DNA from: Flavobacteriaceae bacterium
Lineage (GTDB): Bacteria; Bacteroidota; Bacteroidia; Flavobacteriales; Flavobacteriaceae
Assembly: GCA_018402205.1 (NCBI GenBank)
Contig: JAGYIX010000005.1
Span: 119,202-174,434, forward strand
Reading direction: 5' to 3'
Length of the DNA: 55,233 nucleotides
The translations under genes were made by a program, and so were the position numbers. Positions 44,915-54,300 of the stretch are shown here, piece after piece. Position 1 is the stretch's first letter, and each line of letters opens with the position of its first letter. The notes beneath the pieces are model-generated. The model did not search any database, had not been told where the DNA came from, and saw only the letters and a list, made by a program, of their open reading frames with translations.

Positions 44915-44948
44915 CAAAAATACACCTAATGTTTTAAATTAAAACATT
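44915..44948 (-). promoter_or_regulatory. promoter and palindromic operator of the PanAT-like operon
   Basis: On the - strand a -7 TATTTTTG lies at 44915-44922. Directly upstream is a 21-base perfect palindrome at 44928-44948: arms AATGTTTTAA and TTAAAACATT around one central base. The placement inside the spacer suits repression by the HTH antitoxin. The remaining bases to 45124 show nothing recognised. Confidence 0.65.
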
Positions 44949-45124
44949 GACTCGTTAGATAATCAAACATTTTTATTTATTCGTGATTGAATATGATGAA
45001 AGTGCTAAAATGATAAACTTCAGTTGTAAACCTTAACAACTTAGGGCGCCCTTACAGATCTATTCTACAATGCTAAAATTATACCCTGAAAAAACCGTGC
45101 AGTACGCGAAGTGTTGGTCTCAGA

Positions 45125-45721
45125 TTACCCAAACCACCCCGCAGGGGCAGCCTCCAAAGCGATTTTGAACGAGATGAGTAGAATAAGGGCAGAAATCAGG
45201 CGCACCAGCAAGGGGCGGCGGTCGCTGAGCAGCTTGTTGGCGATGGCCGAGAAGGCCAGGGTGGCTGAGATTACGAGCAGCTGGGCGGTTTCTATGCCCA
45301 GGGTGAATCCGAGCAGGGCGGTGGCCTTTTGGTCTTCGCCTCCCATGATCATGCGAAAGTAGTTAGAGAAGCCGAATCCGTGTATAAGGCCAAAGAACAC
45401 GGTGGCCACCAGCTGCATGTTAAAGCTGCCTTGGCGGTGGTCGGCCTCGTAGACGATGAGGTTATAGAGGGCGGTCAGGGCAATGGTCACCGGAATCAGA
45501 AACTCGATGATGCCGGGGTCGATCTTAAAGAGGTTAAAGGCGGCCAGGGCCAGCGAGAGGGTGTGCGCCACGGTGAAGGCGGTGGCCAGTAGCAGCAGCC
45601 GCACAAACGACTTAAAGGCATAGGGCAGGGCCAGGGCGACCATGAATAGCACATGATCGTATCCCTCTAGGTCTAACACATGAAAGACCCCTAGTTCGAG
45701 ATAAAAGCGAATCGTTTCCAT
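45125..45721 (-). CDS. HupE/UreJ-type membrane protein
   Basis: 198 residues, about six membrane helices. The family pattern is seen in FHVLDLEGYDHVLFMVALALPY, TAFTVAHTLSLALAAF and FGLIHGFGFSNYFRMI, with His and Asp residues in helices 1-4 that suggest metal (Ni/Co-type) handling. The metal specificity is not decided by sequence. Six bases after the DnaJ-like gene, same direction. Confidence 0.88.
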   Translation of the reverse strand: METIRFYLELGVFHVLDLEGYDHVLFMVALALPYAFKSFVRLLLLATAFTVAHTLSLALAAFNLFKIDPGIIEFLIPVTIALTALYNLIVYEADHRQGSFNMQLVATVFFGLIHGFGFSNYFRMIMGGEDQKATALLGFTLGIETAQLLVISATLAFSAIANKLLSDRRPLLVRLISALILLISFKIALEAAPAGWFG

Positions 45722-45727
45722 TACGAC

Positions 45728-46444
45728 TTAAAAATTACGCTCTTTTTGGATGGTTTCGTAGGCTTTTTGCACCTGCTTGAATTTTTCTTCGGCTCCGGCC
45801 TTAAGGGCCTGATCGTCGGTGATCACCTTGTCGGGGTGGTATTTCTTGACCAGCTCGCGATAAGCCTTCTTGATCTCGGCCACTTCGGCCTCTTTAGCGA
45901 TTCCGAGCACCTTATAGGCCTGGTCGCTGCTCTCTTCAAACAGGGCGCGAATGCGCTGCCAATTCTGAATGCGCATATAACCAGATATCTCTGAAAGTTT
46001 GGCTATCTCGGCTTCGGTGATGTATCCGTCGGCCTTGGCTAAATCGATCAAAAAATACATAATCTGCTCGCGGGTAGCGTAAGAGGTGTATTGGGTAAAG
46101 CCAGAGCAGACCTGCCTAAGGTCTATGCTCGATTTGTTGATCTCTTGATTAAAGCTCTTAAAAAGCTCTTGGGCGCGGGCAGGGCCATAGTTGCGAATAA
46201 AAAACTGCCTCACATAATCAAGCTCACTTTGCTCGACTTTGCCGTCGGCTTTGATAATGGCAGATGCTAGGGTTATCAGGTTTAGGCCGAAGTTAAACGA
46301 GCCCACCATTGCGCGTTGATAAACGACCTTGGCCTTTGACCCTCGGCCGAGCATACGGCCTACGAAATAGCCAAGCAGGGCGCCCGGAAAGCGCAAAATA
46401 AGGTAGCCCACAATGGCCCCGATAAGTGGTGCAAATCGACCCAT
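45728..46444 (-). CDS. TerB/DnaJ-domain membrane co-chaperone, DjlA-like
   Basis: 238 residues. A hydrophobic, glycine-rich N-terminus ([20 protein letters not shown]) anchors the protein; residues ~45-150 resemble a TerB-like helical domain ([42 protein letters not shown]); the C-terminus is a J domain ([32 protein letters not shown] with the HPD motif). Likely recruits DnaK to the membrane. First of two genes with hupE. Confidence 0.92.
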   Translation of the reverse strand: MGRFAPLIGAIVGYLILRFPGALLGYFVGRMLGRGSKAKVVYQRAMVGSFNFGLNLITLASAIIKADGKVEQSELDYVRQFFIRNYGPARAQELFKSFNQEINKSSIDLRQVCSGFTQYTSYATREQIMYFLIDLAKADGYITEAEIAKLSEISGYMRIQNWQRIRALFEESSDQAYKVLGIAKEAEVAEIKKAYRELVKKYHPDKVITDDQALKAGAEEKFKQVQKAYETIQKERNF

Positions 46445-46449
46445 GGGTG

Positions 46450-46480
46450 CAAAGATACACTTTTGAAAAGCCTATCTTTG
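46450..46480. promoter_or_regulatory. back-to-back -7 elements for djlA-like and bacilliredoxin genes
   Basis: CAAAGATA (46450-46457, i.e. TATCTTTG on the - strand) and TATCTTTG (46473-46480) form an inverted pair 15 bases apart. The leftward message would begin almost at the ATG (46442-46444), so it may be leaderless. The rightward gene starts at 46501. -33 elements are unclear. Confidence 0.55.
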
Positions 46481-46500
46481 TAAGGTTAAAATCAATTACT

Positions 46501-46914
46501 ATGATGTATCCTGAAGATCTCGTTATACCTATGAAAGAAGAGCTCACCGTTGTTGGTTTCAACGAGCTCACCACTGCACAGGCCGTCGAAGACGCCCTTG
46601 GCAATAGCGGAACCACCTTGCTGGTTGTCAACTCGGTATGCGGATGCGCCGCCGGCAGCGCCCGACCCGCAGCACGCCTTAGCCTAGCCCACGATAAAAC
46701 GCCAGACCACCTAGTGACTGCCTTCGCAGGCTTTGACCTAGACGCGGTTCAAAGGGCTAGAGAATTAATGGTGCCTTTTCCGCCCTCATCGCCTTGCATG
46801 GCGGTGTTTAAAGATGGCGAACTAGTGCACATGATCGAGCGCCACCACATCGAAGGCCGTTCGGCTCAGATGATCGCCGACAACCTAAAGGCGGCCTTCG
46901 ACGAATTCTGCTAA
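46501..46914 (+). CDS. BrxA/BrxB-family bacilliredoxin
   Basis: About 137 residues; start ATG 46501 or 46504. The N-terminus MYPEDLVIPMKEELTVVGF and active-site VCGCAAGSARP (CGC motif) are diagnostic, with FPPSSPCMAVFKDGELVHMIERHHIEG in the C-terminal half. Bacilliredoxins reduce protein-bacillithiol mixed disulfides in low-molecular-thiol redox control. A terminator follows it. Confidence 0.93.
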   Translation: MMYPEDLVIPMKEELTVVGFNELTTAQAVEDALGNSGTTLLVVNSVCGCAAGSARPAARLSLAHDKTPDHLVTAFAGFDLDAVQRARELMVPFPPSSPCMAVFKDGELVHMIERHHIEGRSAQMIADNLKAAFDEFC

Positions 46915-46937
46915 ACACTTTTTTATCTAAAAACGAG

Positions 46938-46965
46938 CCACCTTTGCCAAAAAGGTGGTTTTTTT
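46938..46965 (+). terminator. intrinsic terminator after the bacilliredoxin gene
   Basis: CCACCTTT (46938-46945) pairs with AAAGGTGG (46951-46958) around a GCCAA loop and is followed by seven T. It lies only 6 bases before the next gene's ATG. Confidence 0.8.
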
Positions 46966-46970
46966 ATGCC

Positions 46971-47702
46971 ATGAAAACGCTGCTCAGTTACTTGCTCACC
47001 CCCATTTTTTATCTGTGCTTCGGCTCGGTGATGGTCGTCTTTGACCCCATTCAACGCATCAGCCTAAACCTATTTGGGCACAAGGCCCACGACAGGGTAA
47101 TTTCTATCATCAACTACCTGCTAATGGGTGCTATGCGGGTGCTAGGGGCGCAATTCGAAATCAAAGGCCACCTTAATCTGCCCACTGACCGGCCACTCAT
47201 TATAGCGGCCAATCACCAAAGCATGTATGACATGCCTGGCATCTTCTGGTACTTCAGAAATCATCACCCCAAGTTTGTGGTAAAAAAAGAGCTGGCCAGG
47301 GGCATTCCGACCATTTCTTACAACGTCAGAAGGGGCGGAACAGTAACCATAGACCGCCAAAACCCCAAACAAGCCATAGTGGCCATTTATCAATTAGCTC
47401 ATCTGATACAGCAGCATAAGTTCGCCGCAGTGATCTTTCCTGAAGGCACACGAAGCCGCAGCGGAGCCATGAAACCCTTTAAACCCGCCGGCCTACAGGC
47501 CCTACTCAAAAAGGCGCCCGACGCCCTTTTGGTGCCCCTAACCATCAACAACACCTATAAATTCACCTTTAAGGGCATGTTTCCGCTCGCCTTGGGCGTA
47601 AAGGTATCTTACTACATTCACGAGCCCTTAGAAAACAAGGGCGACCATCTGGCTTTGATCGCCACGGCCGAAGAGGCTGTTCGGTCAAAGCTTCAAGAAT
47701 AG
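46971..47702 (+). CDS. 1-acyl-glycerol-3-phosphate acyltransferase (PlsC-like)
   Basis: 243 residues from ATG 46971; an in-frame upstream TTG falls in the terminator and is rejected. One N-terminal hydrophobic region is followed by the catalytic NHQSMYDM (HX4D-type), KKELARGIPTISYNVRRGGTVTIDR and the acyl-acceptor motif FPEGTRSRSG. It acylates lysophosphatidate or a related lysophospholipid at the inner membrane. A strong terminator follows. Confidence 0.92.
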   Translation: MKTLLSYLLTPIFYLCFGSVMVVFDPIQRISLNLFGHKAHDRVISIINYLLMGAMRVLGAQFEIKGHLNLPTDRPLIIAANHQSMYDMPGIFWYFRNHHPKFVVKKELARGIPTISYNVRRGGTVTIDRQNPKQAIVAIYQLAHLIQQHKFAAVIFPEGTRSRSGAMKPFKPAGLQALLKKAPDALLVPLTINNTYKFTFKGMFPLALGVKVSYYIHEPLENKGDHLALIATAEEAVRSKLQE

Positions 47703-47757
47703 GGTGTAATCGTTTGGTGGCAAAGGGCCACCCCAATCCAGCCTTTATTTCTAAAAC

Positions 47758-47795
47758 AAAGGTCCCTGCGCATCTTGCGATGCGCAGGGACCTTT
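47758..47795. terminator. bidirectional 17-bp-stem terminator
   Basis: AAAGGTCCCTGCGCATC (47758-47774), loop TTGC, and its exact complement (47779-47795) form a perfect 17-base stem between the convergent PlsC and Gfo/Idh genes. A/T runs on both sides fit termination in both directions. Confidence 0.85.
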
Positions 47796-47821
47796 TACCT
47801 ACTAAAAAAGTAGTAGTGGTA

Positions 47822-49261
47822 TTACAGGTTGGCTAGTTGCCAGCCCTCTCTGTAGGTTTTAGTTACGAATTGGTTCGCATCTTCCATGTTGGTCACCTTC
47901 ATGCTCGCGCCATCCCAATAGAGCTTCTGGCGTCCGTAGAACTCAAAGCGTCCGTTGGCGTTTTGGCGTCTGAGCTGGTGAGCTCTGATGGCGATGTTAC
48001 CCATAAGAACGGTCTCGGTAAATGGCCCCGCGTAATCAAACGACGAGGTGAGCGCCTTATGCTTGTCTGAGCCGTATCCGGCCTTAACGGCCTCGGTCCA
48101 GAAACTGTTGTGAGTCAGGTCAAGATTTTGTTGAATGCTGGTATCGTAGTGAATCTGCTCTTGCCCAGGAATGAACAAGCGCGGGTTTCCGCCGTAATCT
48201 TCGTGAGCTATGATTCCTTTAGTACCAATCATAAGCACCCCGCTAGAATTTGGTCTAAAGTTGCGCTCTACGAGCATGTCTGGCAGGGCGGGCTGAATTC
48301 CTCCGTCTGTCCACTCAAATACAACCCCTTCTGGGTTAAAGTCGTCGGCTGGAAAGTCGATGGTCACTCGGGTTGAAATAGGGCAAGCCTCTGGTGTATA
48401 ATCGGGTGTCCACATCTGTGAATACACATCGGCAACCGTTGCCTGAACTGCTGTGGGGTAACCCAATCTAAGCGCCTTATAAGGGGCGTCTATAAGGTGA
48501 CAGCCCATGTCTCCAAGTGCTCCGGTACCATAATCCCAGAAACCTCTCCAATCAAACGGATGCAGCTTTGGGGTAAAGTCGCGCTGAGGCGCAGTACCCA
48601 ACCAAAGATCCCAGTTTAAAGACTCTGGCTTTTCTGACGGAGCCTCTTTAGACAGCGCCACTCCTTGTGGCCACACAGGTCGGTTAGTCCACACCTTCAC
48701 CTCTTTGATGGTTCCGATGCGTCGGTCGTTTACCCACTCAGTGATTTTGTTTACACCAATGTTAGACCCTCCTTGATTACCCATTTGAGTAACCACTTTT
48801 TGAGACAGCGCAGTCTCTGTAAGTAAACGCGCCTCGGCTATGGTATGTGTCAACGGCTTTTGTACGTAAACCGCCTTACCTCTAAGCATTGCATCGTAGG
48901 CTATAACTGCGTGGTTGTGGTCAGGTGTACTGATCGTTGCCGCGTCGAATTTCTTCTCGTTATCGAGTAGCTCTCTGTAATCGTAATAGAATTTTGCCTT
49001 CGGATGCTCCTTAATCGCCCTTTCAGCGCGCTTAGGGTCGACATCACAAATGGCCACAACGCGGTTGATTCCGCCATTGTAGGCATTGGCCATATCAGAG
49101 TAACCCTTGCCTCCTGCTCCAAAAGCTACCACATCAAGTTGGTCGCTAGGCGCAATAAATCCGGGGCCCCCTAACACGTTTCTGGGCACAATAAAAAAGC
49201 CCACACCCGCAGCTGTAGACTTTCGTAAAAAGTCGCGACGACTATTATTCGACTTTGACAT
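47822..49261 (-). CDS. Tat-exported Gfo/Idh/MocA-family oxidoreductase
   Basis: 479 residues. The N-terminal SRRDFLRKSTAAGVGFF is a twin-arginine signal. A Rossmann domain follows (LDVVAFGAGGKGYSDM, VAICDVDPKR, AATISTPDHNHAVIAYDAMLRG, VYVQKPLTHTIAEARLL with the catalytic Lys) and then the alpha/beta domain with DWRGFWDYGTGALGDMGCHLID. The NAD(P)-containing protein would be folded before export. Substrate, probably a sugar or sugar derivative, is not known. Confidence 0.92.
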   Translation of the reverse strand: MSKSNNSRRDFLRKSTAAGVGFFIVPRNVLGGPGFIAPSDQLDVVAFGAGGKGYSDMANAYNGGINRVVAICDVDPKRAERAIKEHPKAKFYYDYRELLDNEKKFDAATISTPDHNHAVIAYDAMLRGKAVYVQKPLTHTIAEARLLTETALSQKVVTQMGNQGGSNIGVNKITEWVNDRRIGTIKEVKVWTNRPVWPQGVALSKEAPSEKPESLNWDLWLGTAPQRDFTPKLHPFDWRGFWDYGTGALGDMGCHLIDAPYKALRLGYPTAVQATVADVYSQMWTPDYTPEACPISTRVTIDFPADDFNPEGVVFEWTDGGIQPALPDMLVERNFRPNSSGVLMIGTKGIIAHEDYGGNPRLFIPGQEQIHYDTSIQQNLDLTHNSFWTEAVKAGYGSDKHKALTSSFDYAGPFTETVLMGNIAIRAHQLRRQNANGRFEFYGRQKLYWDGASMKVTNMEDANQFVTKTYREGWQLANL

Positions 49262-49330
49262 GAGTATTGATTTTTTAAATTCAGCGAGAATGTACTGAAA
49301 AATTTAAAAGAATGATAGTTTTTTAACGCC

Positions 49331-50749
49331 TTAAGTGTTAAAAGTGAGGGTAAAACGGGTTCCTTGACTCTCTTTAGAATGGCAACTGATGCGTCCGCCA
49401 TTTTCTTCAACCAACGACTTAACCACTGCAAGCCCTAGACCCATGCCGCTATTTTTGGTGGTAAAGTGCGGTTCAAACATGCGCTTGCGCACAGCGTCGC
49501 TCATTCCCTTGCCGTTGTCTTCGACCTCAATGAGTAGCTGACTTGGTGCAAACTTAACCCGCACCTGCACCTTGGCCTGCTGCACCCCTTGAACCGCCTC
49601 AAGCGCATTTTTAATCAAATTATTGACCATCTGTACCAAGTGATTGCGGTCTATCTTTAAGGCCATCTCAGGCTGTTCAGACACAAACGACACCCGCTCA
49701 TCGGTAAACAACTGCACCGCCCACTGCACCACCTCAACCGCGTTGACCTCTACCTGTTTAGCCTCAGGCATCTTGGCAAAATCTGAAAAGGCCGAGGCGA
49801 TAGTGTTAAGCGTGTCAATCTGTTGTAGCATGCCCTGAGTGAATTCTTTGAGCTGCACCATGCGCTCGTTATCGTCAAGGTCAAAACTGCGCTCAAATTG
49901 TTGCACATTAAGACGCATGGGGGTAAGCGGATTCTTGATCTCATGGGCCACCTGCTTGGCCATCTCTTTCCAGGCGAGTTCGCGCTCAGACTGCGCTAAC
50001 TTATCAGCGCTCTCTCCAAGAGCTTCGACCATATTGTTGTAGGCCATGATAAGAGTGTCTAATTCGGTGCTCTGTGACCTTAGGTTCAATTTTTCATTGG
50101 TTCCGAAGGCCGTATTAGCCAATCTATCGGCAACCGTGTTCATGGGGCGACTGATATAGATAGACACTAGGTACCCTAAGACCAGCGCCAAAATAAATAT
50201 GAGCACATACACAAGGCTAAGTCGTGTTAGAAATTCTCTAAGCTCAAATTCATTGAATGAATTTTCTTCAAAATAGGGCAGGTTTACTATGGCTACCGGA
50301 TCGCCCTCACCATCAGTCAAGAAAAAAAACGAGCTCATCACCGAACGCCCCTCGTTGACCTCTTCGACCACAAAGCGCTCGTTGTCCATCACCCGTGCCA
50401 GCAGCCCCCTGAATAGCCGCTCGGGCGCATCGACCAAGGTTGACTTGATCAGCTCACCGTCTAAGCTATACAGGCTAAAATCGACGTCTTGAATATTCGA
50501 AATCTCGTAAACGGGCTCGTTAAAAATACGTCCAAGATTTTTGGGCGTTAAGGTGAAGTAGGTTTTAATAAGCTCATTCTCTAGGCTCTTGAGCACCTGT
50601 TGCTCTTTGCGCTCTAGCCGATCAATGTGGTAGTCTTTCGATTGCTCTTGGTACTGATACCAGGTGATCACGCCGGTAAAGACCATGGCGAGCACCACAA
50701 TGATGGTCATCGCCGCAAAGATTCTAAACCGTAAACTTTGAAAATACAT
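49331..50749 (-). CDS. NtrY-like membrane histidine kinase
   Basis: 472 residues. TM1 (about 8-30, IFAAMTIIVVLAMVFTGVITW), a periplasmic sensor part, TM2 (about 175-200), HAMP, and a kinase core with phosphoacceptor His in QVAHEIKNPLTPMRLNVQQF, N-box NLIKNALEAV, DNGKGM, and G-box MGLGLAVVKSLVEENGG. The HEIKNPLTP box is NtrY-like. No response regulator is adjacent, so it is an orphan. Its ATG overlaps the repaired hemJ stop (TAATG). Confidence 0.92.
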   Translation of the reverse strand: MYFQSLRFRIFAAMTIIVVLAMVFTGVITWYQYQEQSKDYHIDRLERKEQQVLKSLENELIKTYFTLTPKNLGRIFNEPVYEISNIQDVDFSLYSLDGELIKSTLVDAPERLFRGLLARVMDNERFVVEEVNEGRSVMSSFFFLTDGEGDPVAIVNLPYFEENSFNEFELREFLTRLSLVYVLIFILALVLGYLVSIYISRPMNTVADRLANTAFGTNEKLNLRSQSTELDTLIMAYNNMVEALGESADKLAQSERELAWKEMAKQVAHEIKNPLTPMRLNVQQFERSFDLDDNERMVQLKEFTQGMLQQIDTLNTIASAFSDFAKMPEAKQVEVNAVEVVQWAVQLFTDERVSFVSEQPEMALKIDRNHLVQMVNNLIKNALEAVQGVQQAKVQVRVKFAPSQLLIEVEDNGKGMSDAVRKRMFEPHFTTKNSGMGLGLAVVKSLVEENGGRISCHSKESQGTRFTLTFNT

Positions 50750-51298
50750 TAAGCCTCAGGATTCTTATCTCGAATACGTTTATACAGGCGTATGCCGAGC
50801 ATGAGTAAGTACAGCAAGCAAGAATAATGCCAACACCCCAAAAATCCAGTTTAAAGCGCTTTTGACAATCACCAAAAAGACCACCGAAAACAAAATCAGC
50901 GTGCTGCCCTCGTTATAGATGCGCATAAAACGAGCCGAAAACCGAATGTCGTCGCGCTGAAATTGGGCATAGATACGATGGGTATAGCCGTGGTACGCAA
51001 AAAGCAGTACTACAAAAAGCAACTTCACGTGCATCCATGGCTGAGAAAGCCAGCCGGGCATCAGCAACAAAAGCCAAACAGCAAAAAGGGTACAGAGCAC
51101 CGCAGAAGGCCAAGTGATAATATACCATAGCCTTTTACTCATGAGTTTTAGCTGCTTAGAGAGAATGCCTGGGGCCGGATCAGGCTCGTTTTGAGCCTCG
51201 ATGTGGTACACAAATAGCCTAGGCATATAAAAAAGCCCTGCAAACCACGTTACTACGAAGATGAGATGCAGGGCTTTGATGTAGGGGTAGAGTTCCAT
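50749..51298 (-). CDS. hemJ: HemJ-type (CopD family) protoporphyrinogen oxidase, frame disrupted at C-terminus
   Basis: Four-helix membrane protein starting at MELYPYIKALHLIFVVTWF, with RLFVYH and MHVKLLFVVLLFAYHGYTHR, matching the HemJ/UPF0093 family that oxidises protoporphyrinogen IX. As read, the frame ends at 50780 with an atypical HARHTPV tail. One extra base, placed at about 50795-50815, restores MLGIRLYKRIRDKNPEA and a stop overlapping the kinase start at 50749 (TAATG), for 182 residues. hemH lies further upstream in the same direction. Assembly error is the simpler explanation. Confidence 0.8.
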
Positions 51299-51338
51299 AA
51301 GTATCACCCTAAAGGTCTTAAAAACTCAGCAACCCGAA

Positions 51339-54300
51339 TCAATCAAGCTGTAAGAACTTCAGCTGTTTGTCGTTAAAAGCTTTATTAAAGGTTTCTATTT
51401 CTTGCTCTACTAGGGCATCAAAGGTCTTGAGCTCAGCCTCGATGGCGATGCTAAGTTCTTGCTGCACGGCACGGTCTTGTTCGGTTGGGCCAAAGTCATC
51501 TAAAGCCACTAGACTATTCAAATGCGCCAGCTTATTGGTCAGGCGAATCGGAAAGTTAAGCGGATCTTGCCCACTGCGATTCTGCGTCTGATAAAGCGCC
51601 TTTTCTACCGTTGAGAAGCGCTCTCTGAGCTCTTTTGACTGCTTCACTAGATCGGCCACAGCAGCGTCATCTTTGTACTGAGCCTCAAATGCGCTGAGCT
51701 TTTCGTTGATCGATCTGATCTTCTTGATCGACGAGTGTGCCTTGTTGACGGTGGCGTTGATCTCAGAAATAAAGTCGTATTGGTCTTTCATTTCGGCTAC
51801 TGAAGCCTCTGCGCGCGGATCAGCCAAAATAGCAAACGACTCAGACTGCGTGGCCCCGTTATGGGTTAAATGCACCTTGTAGCTGCCCGGAACGGCCTTA
51901 GGCCCGCTAAGGTTAGCCCACCACAAAATCATGCCCTTGAGGCGCTCGGCTCCTTCGCCGCGGGTATCCCAAACATGAGTGTTGCCTCCTGTTTTAAGGG
52001 CTAATTTCTCTTTAGGATCGGTGGCGTCTGTGCTAAAGTGTGCCAGCGTGTCTCCGGCCATAGAGGTGTACACCAACTGCACCTTGTCTGAGGGCTTAAG
52101 GTCTTTGAGGTAAAGGTGGGTGACCACTCCTGCTGGCATATTTTCGCCTTCGGTTAGCGATCCTTTGCGAGCGCCGCCTTTAGTGCGATAGGCGTCTTTG
52201 GGCTTGAACAGAACCGCCTCTTTGCTCGCCGTGTTGGCGTCTAATTGATGTAACACGGTTAGGTCGTCGATCATCCAGATGCTTCGGCCTTGTGTGGCAA
52301 CGATCAGGCTGTTGTTTTTAACGGCCAAGTCAGTGATCGGAACAATCGGAAGGTTCAGCTGAAACGCAGACCAAGCCTTGCCGTCGTCAAACGAGATGTA
52401 CATTCCGGTCTCGGTACCCGCATAAAGCAGCCCTTTTTTGGCCGGATCTTCGCGCAGCACTCGCGTAAAGTGCTCGCTATTTATGCCTTTGGTAATGAGC
52501 TTCCAGCTCTTACCATAGTCTTCGGTCTTGTAGAGGTATGGGGTAAAATCACCCATCTTGTAGCGTGTGGCCGCCACATAGCAAGTGCCCTCGTCAAAGG
52601 CCGAAGGCTCTATGCTGTTGATCATACTCCACTCGGGCATATTCTTAGGCGTGATATTCTGCCAGCTCGATCCGCCGTCTTGGCTGATGTGAATAAGACC
52701 GTCGTCACTGCCCACCCATAAAAGACCTTCTTTTAAGGGGCTTTCGGCCGCCGCAAAAATAGTGGCGTAGTACTCTACCCCAGTGTTGTCTTGAGTAATT
52801 GGGCCTCCGCTTGACACCAATTTAGAGGCATCGTTTCTAGTAAGGTCTTCGCTAAGCAGCTGCCAGCTTTGCCCCTCATTGGTAGAGAGGTGAACGTGGT
52901 TAGAGAAGGTGTACAGCTTCTTGGGGTCGTGCTTAGAGAATATGATCGGAAAGTTCCACTGAAAGCGGTACTTCATGCCTTCAGCCCCATAGCCCATTGG
53001 GTTATCTGGCCACACATTAATGGCGCGCACCGTGTTATTGTCGTGGTTAACACGCGTCAAGAATCCGCCATAGCTACCCCCGTAAACGATGTTGTCGTTT
53101 GCGGGATCAACGGCTATGTGAGCCGATTCGCCTCCGGCCGTTTCTTCCCAATCGTCTTCGCTAATGCCGTAACCGTCAGAGCGATGCTTAATGCGAATGG
53201 TCGAGTTGTCTTGCTGGGCCACGTAAATGCGGTACGGAAAGGCATTGTCGGTGGTCACTCGGTAAAACTGAGCGGTGGGCTGGTTGTGGTAGGTGGTCCA
53301 GTTTTCACCGGCATCGTTAGAGACTTGAGCGCCTCCGTCGTCGGCAATGATCATGCGCTGGTTGTTCTCTGGGGCTATCCACAAATCGTGGTGATCGCCG
53401 TGTGGGGCGTTATAGGTTGAGAAGGTGGCTCCTCCGTCGGTAGAGCGGTGGTACTGCACATTCATCACGTATACGATGTCAGCATCTTGAGTATCGGCAT
53501 ACACTCGGGTGTAATACCAGGCGCGCTGACGCAACTTGCGCTCTTCGTTCACTTGCATCCAAGTGGCGCCTCCGTCTTCTGAGCGGTATAGTCCGCCTTT
53601 TTCTTTGTGTTCAATAATGGCCCAAACACGGTCTTTTTGAACGGGTGAAACGGTTACCCCTATAATTCCAAGGGTGCCCTCAGGAAAGCCCTTGTTCGAA
53701 GAGATCTCGGTCCAGGTTTCGCCCGAATCAGTACTCTTCCACAGCGAAGATCCTGGGCCCCCGCTGCTCAAGCTGTGTGGCGTGCGCTGAACCCTCCATG
53801 TAGAGGCATAAAGCACCCGCGAGTTAGTAGGGTCAATGATTAAGTCAACAGCGCCCGCCATGTCGTTGACGTAGAGCACTTTTCGCCAGCTGTTACCGCC
53901 ATCGGTAGACTTGTAAACTCCGCGCTCAGTAGTGGGCTTATAAATATCTCCTAGCACCGCGGCATAAACTACCTCAGGGTTAGTAGGGTGAATGCGCATG
54001 CGCGGAATGTGGCGACTCGCAGAGAGCCCCTTATCCTCCCAGGTTTTTCCGCCATCGACCGACTTCCAAACGCCATAGCCCGAAGAGACGTTACCGCGAA
54101 CGGTGACCTCTCCGCCCCCCACGTAAATCACGTTCGGGTCGCTCTGTGCGACTTCAACGGCGCCAATGCTGCCACCAAAATATCCGTCAGAAATGTTTTT
54201 CCAGGTGTTTCCGGCATCGTCACTCTTCCAAACACCTCCTCCGGTACCCCCGAAGTAGTAGGTGTTAGGTTGACCCGAAACTCCGGTAACGGCCGCCGAG

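Noticed and set aside
46944-46970. TTG start for the PlsC-like gene
   Set aside because: It lies inside the terminator hairpin of the preceding gene; ATG 46971 gives the normal N-terminus.
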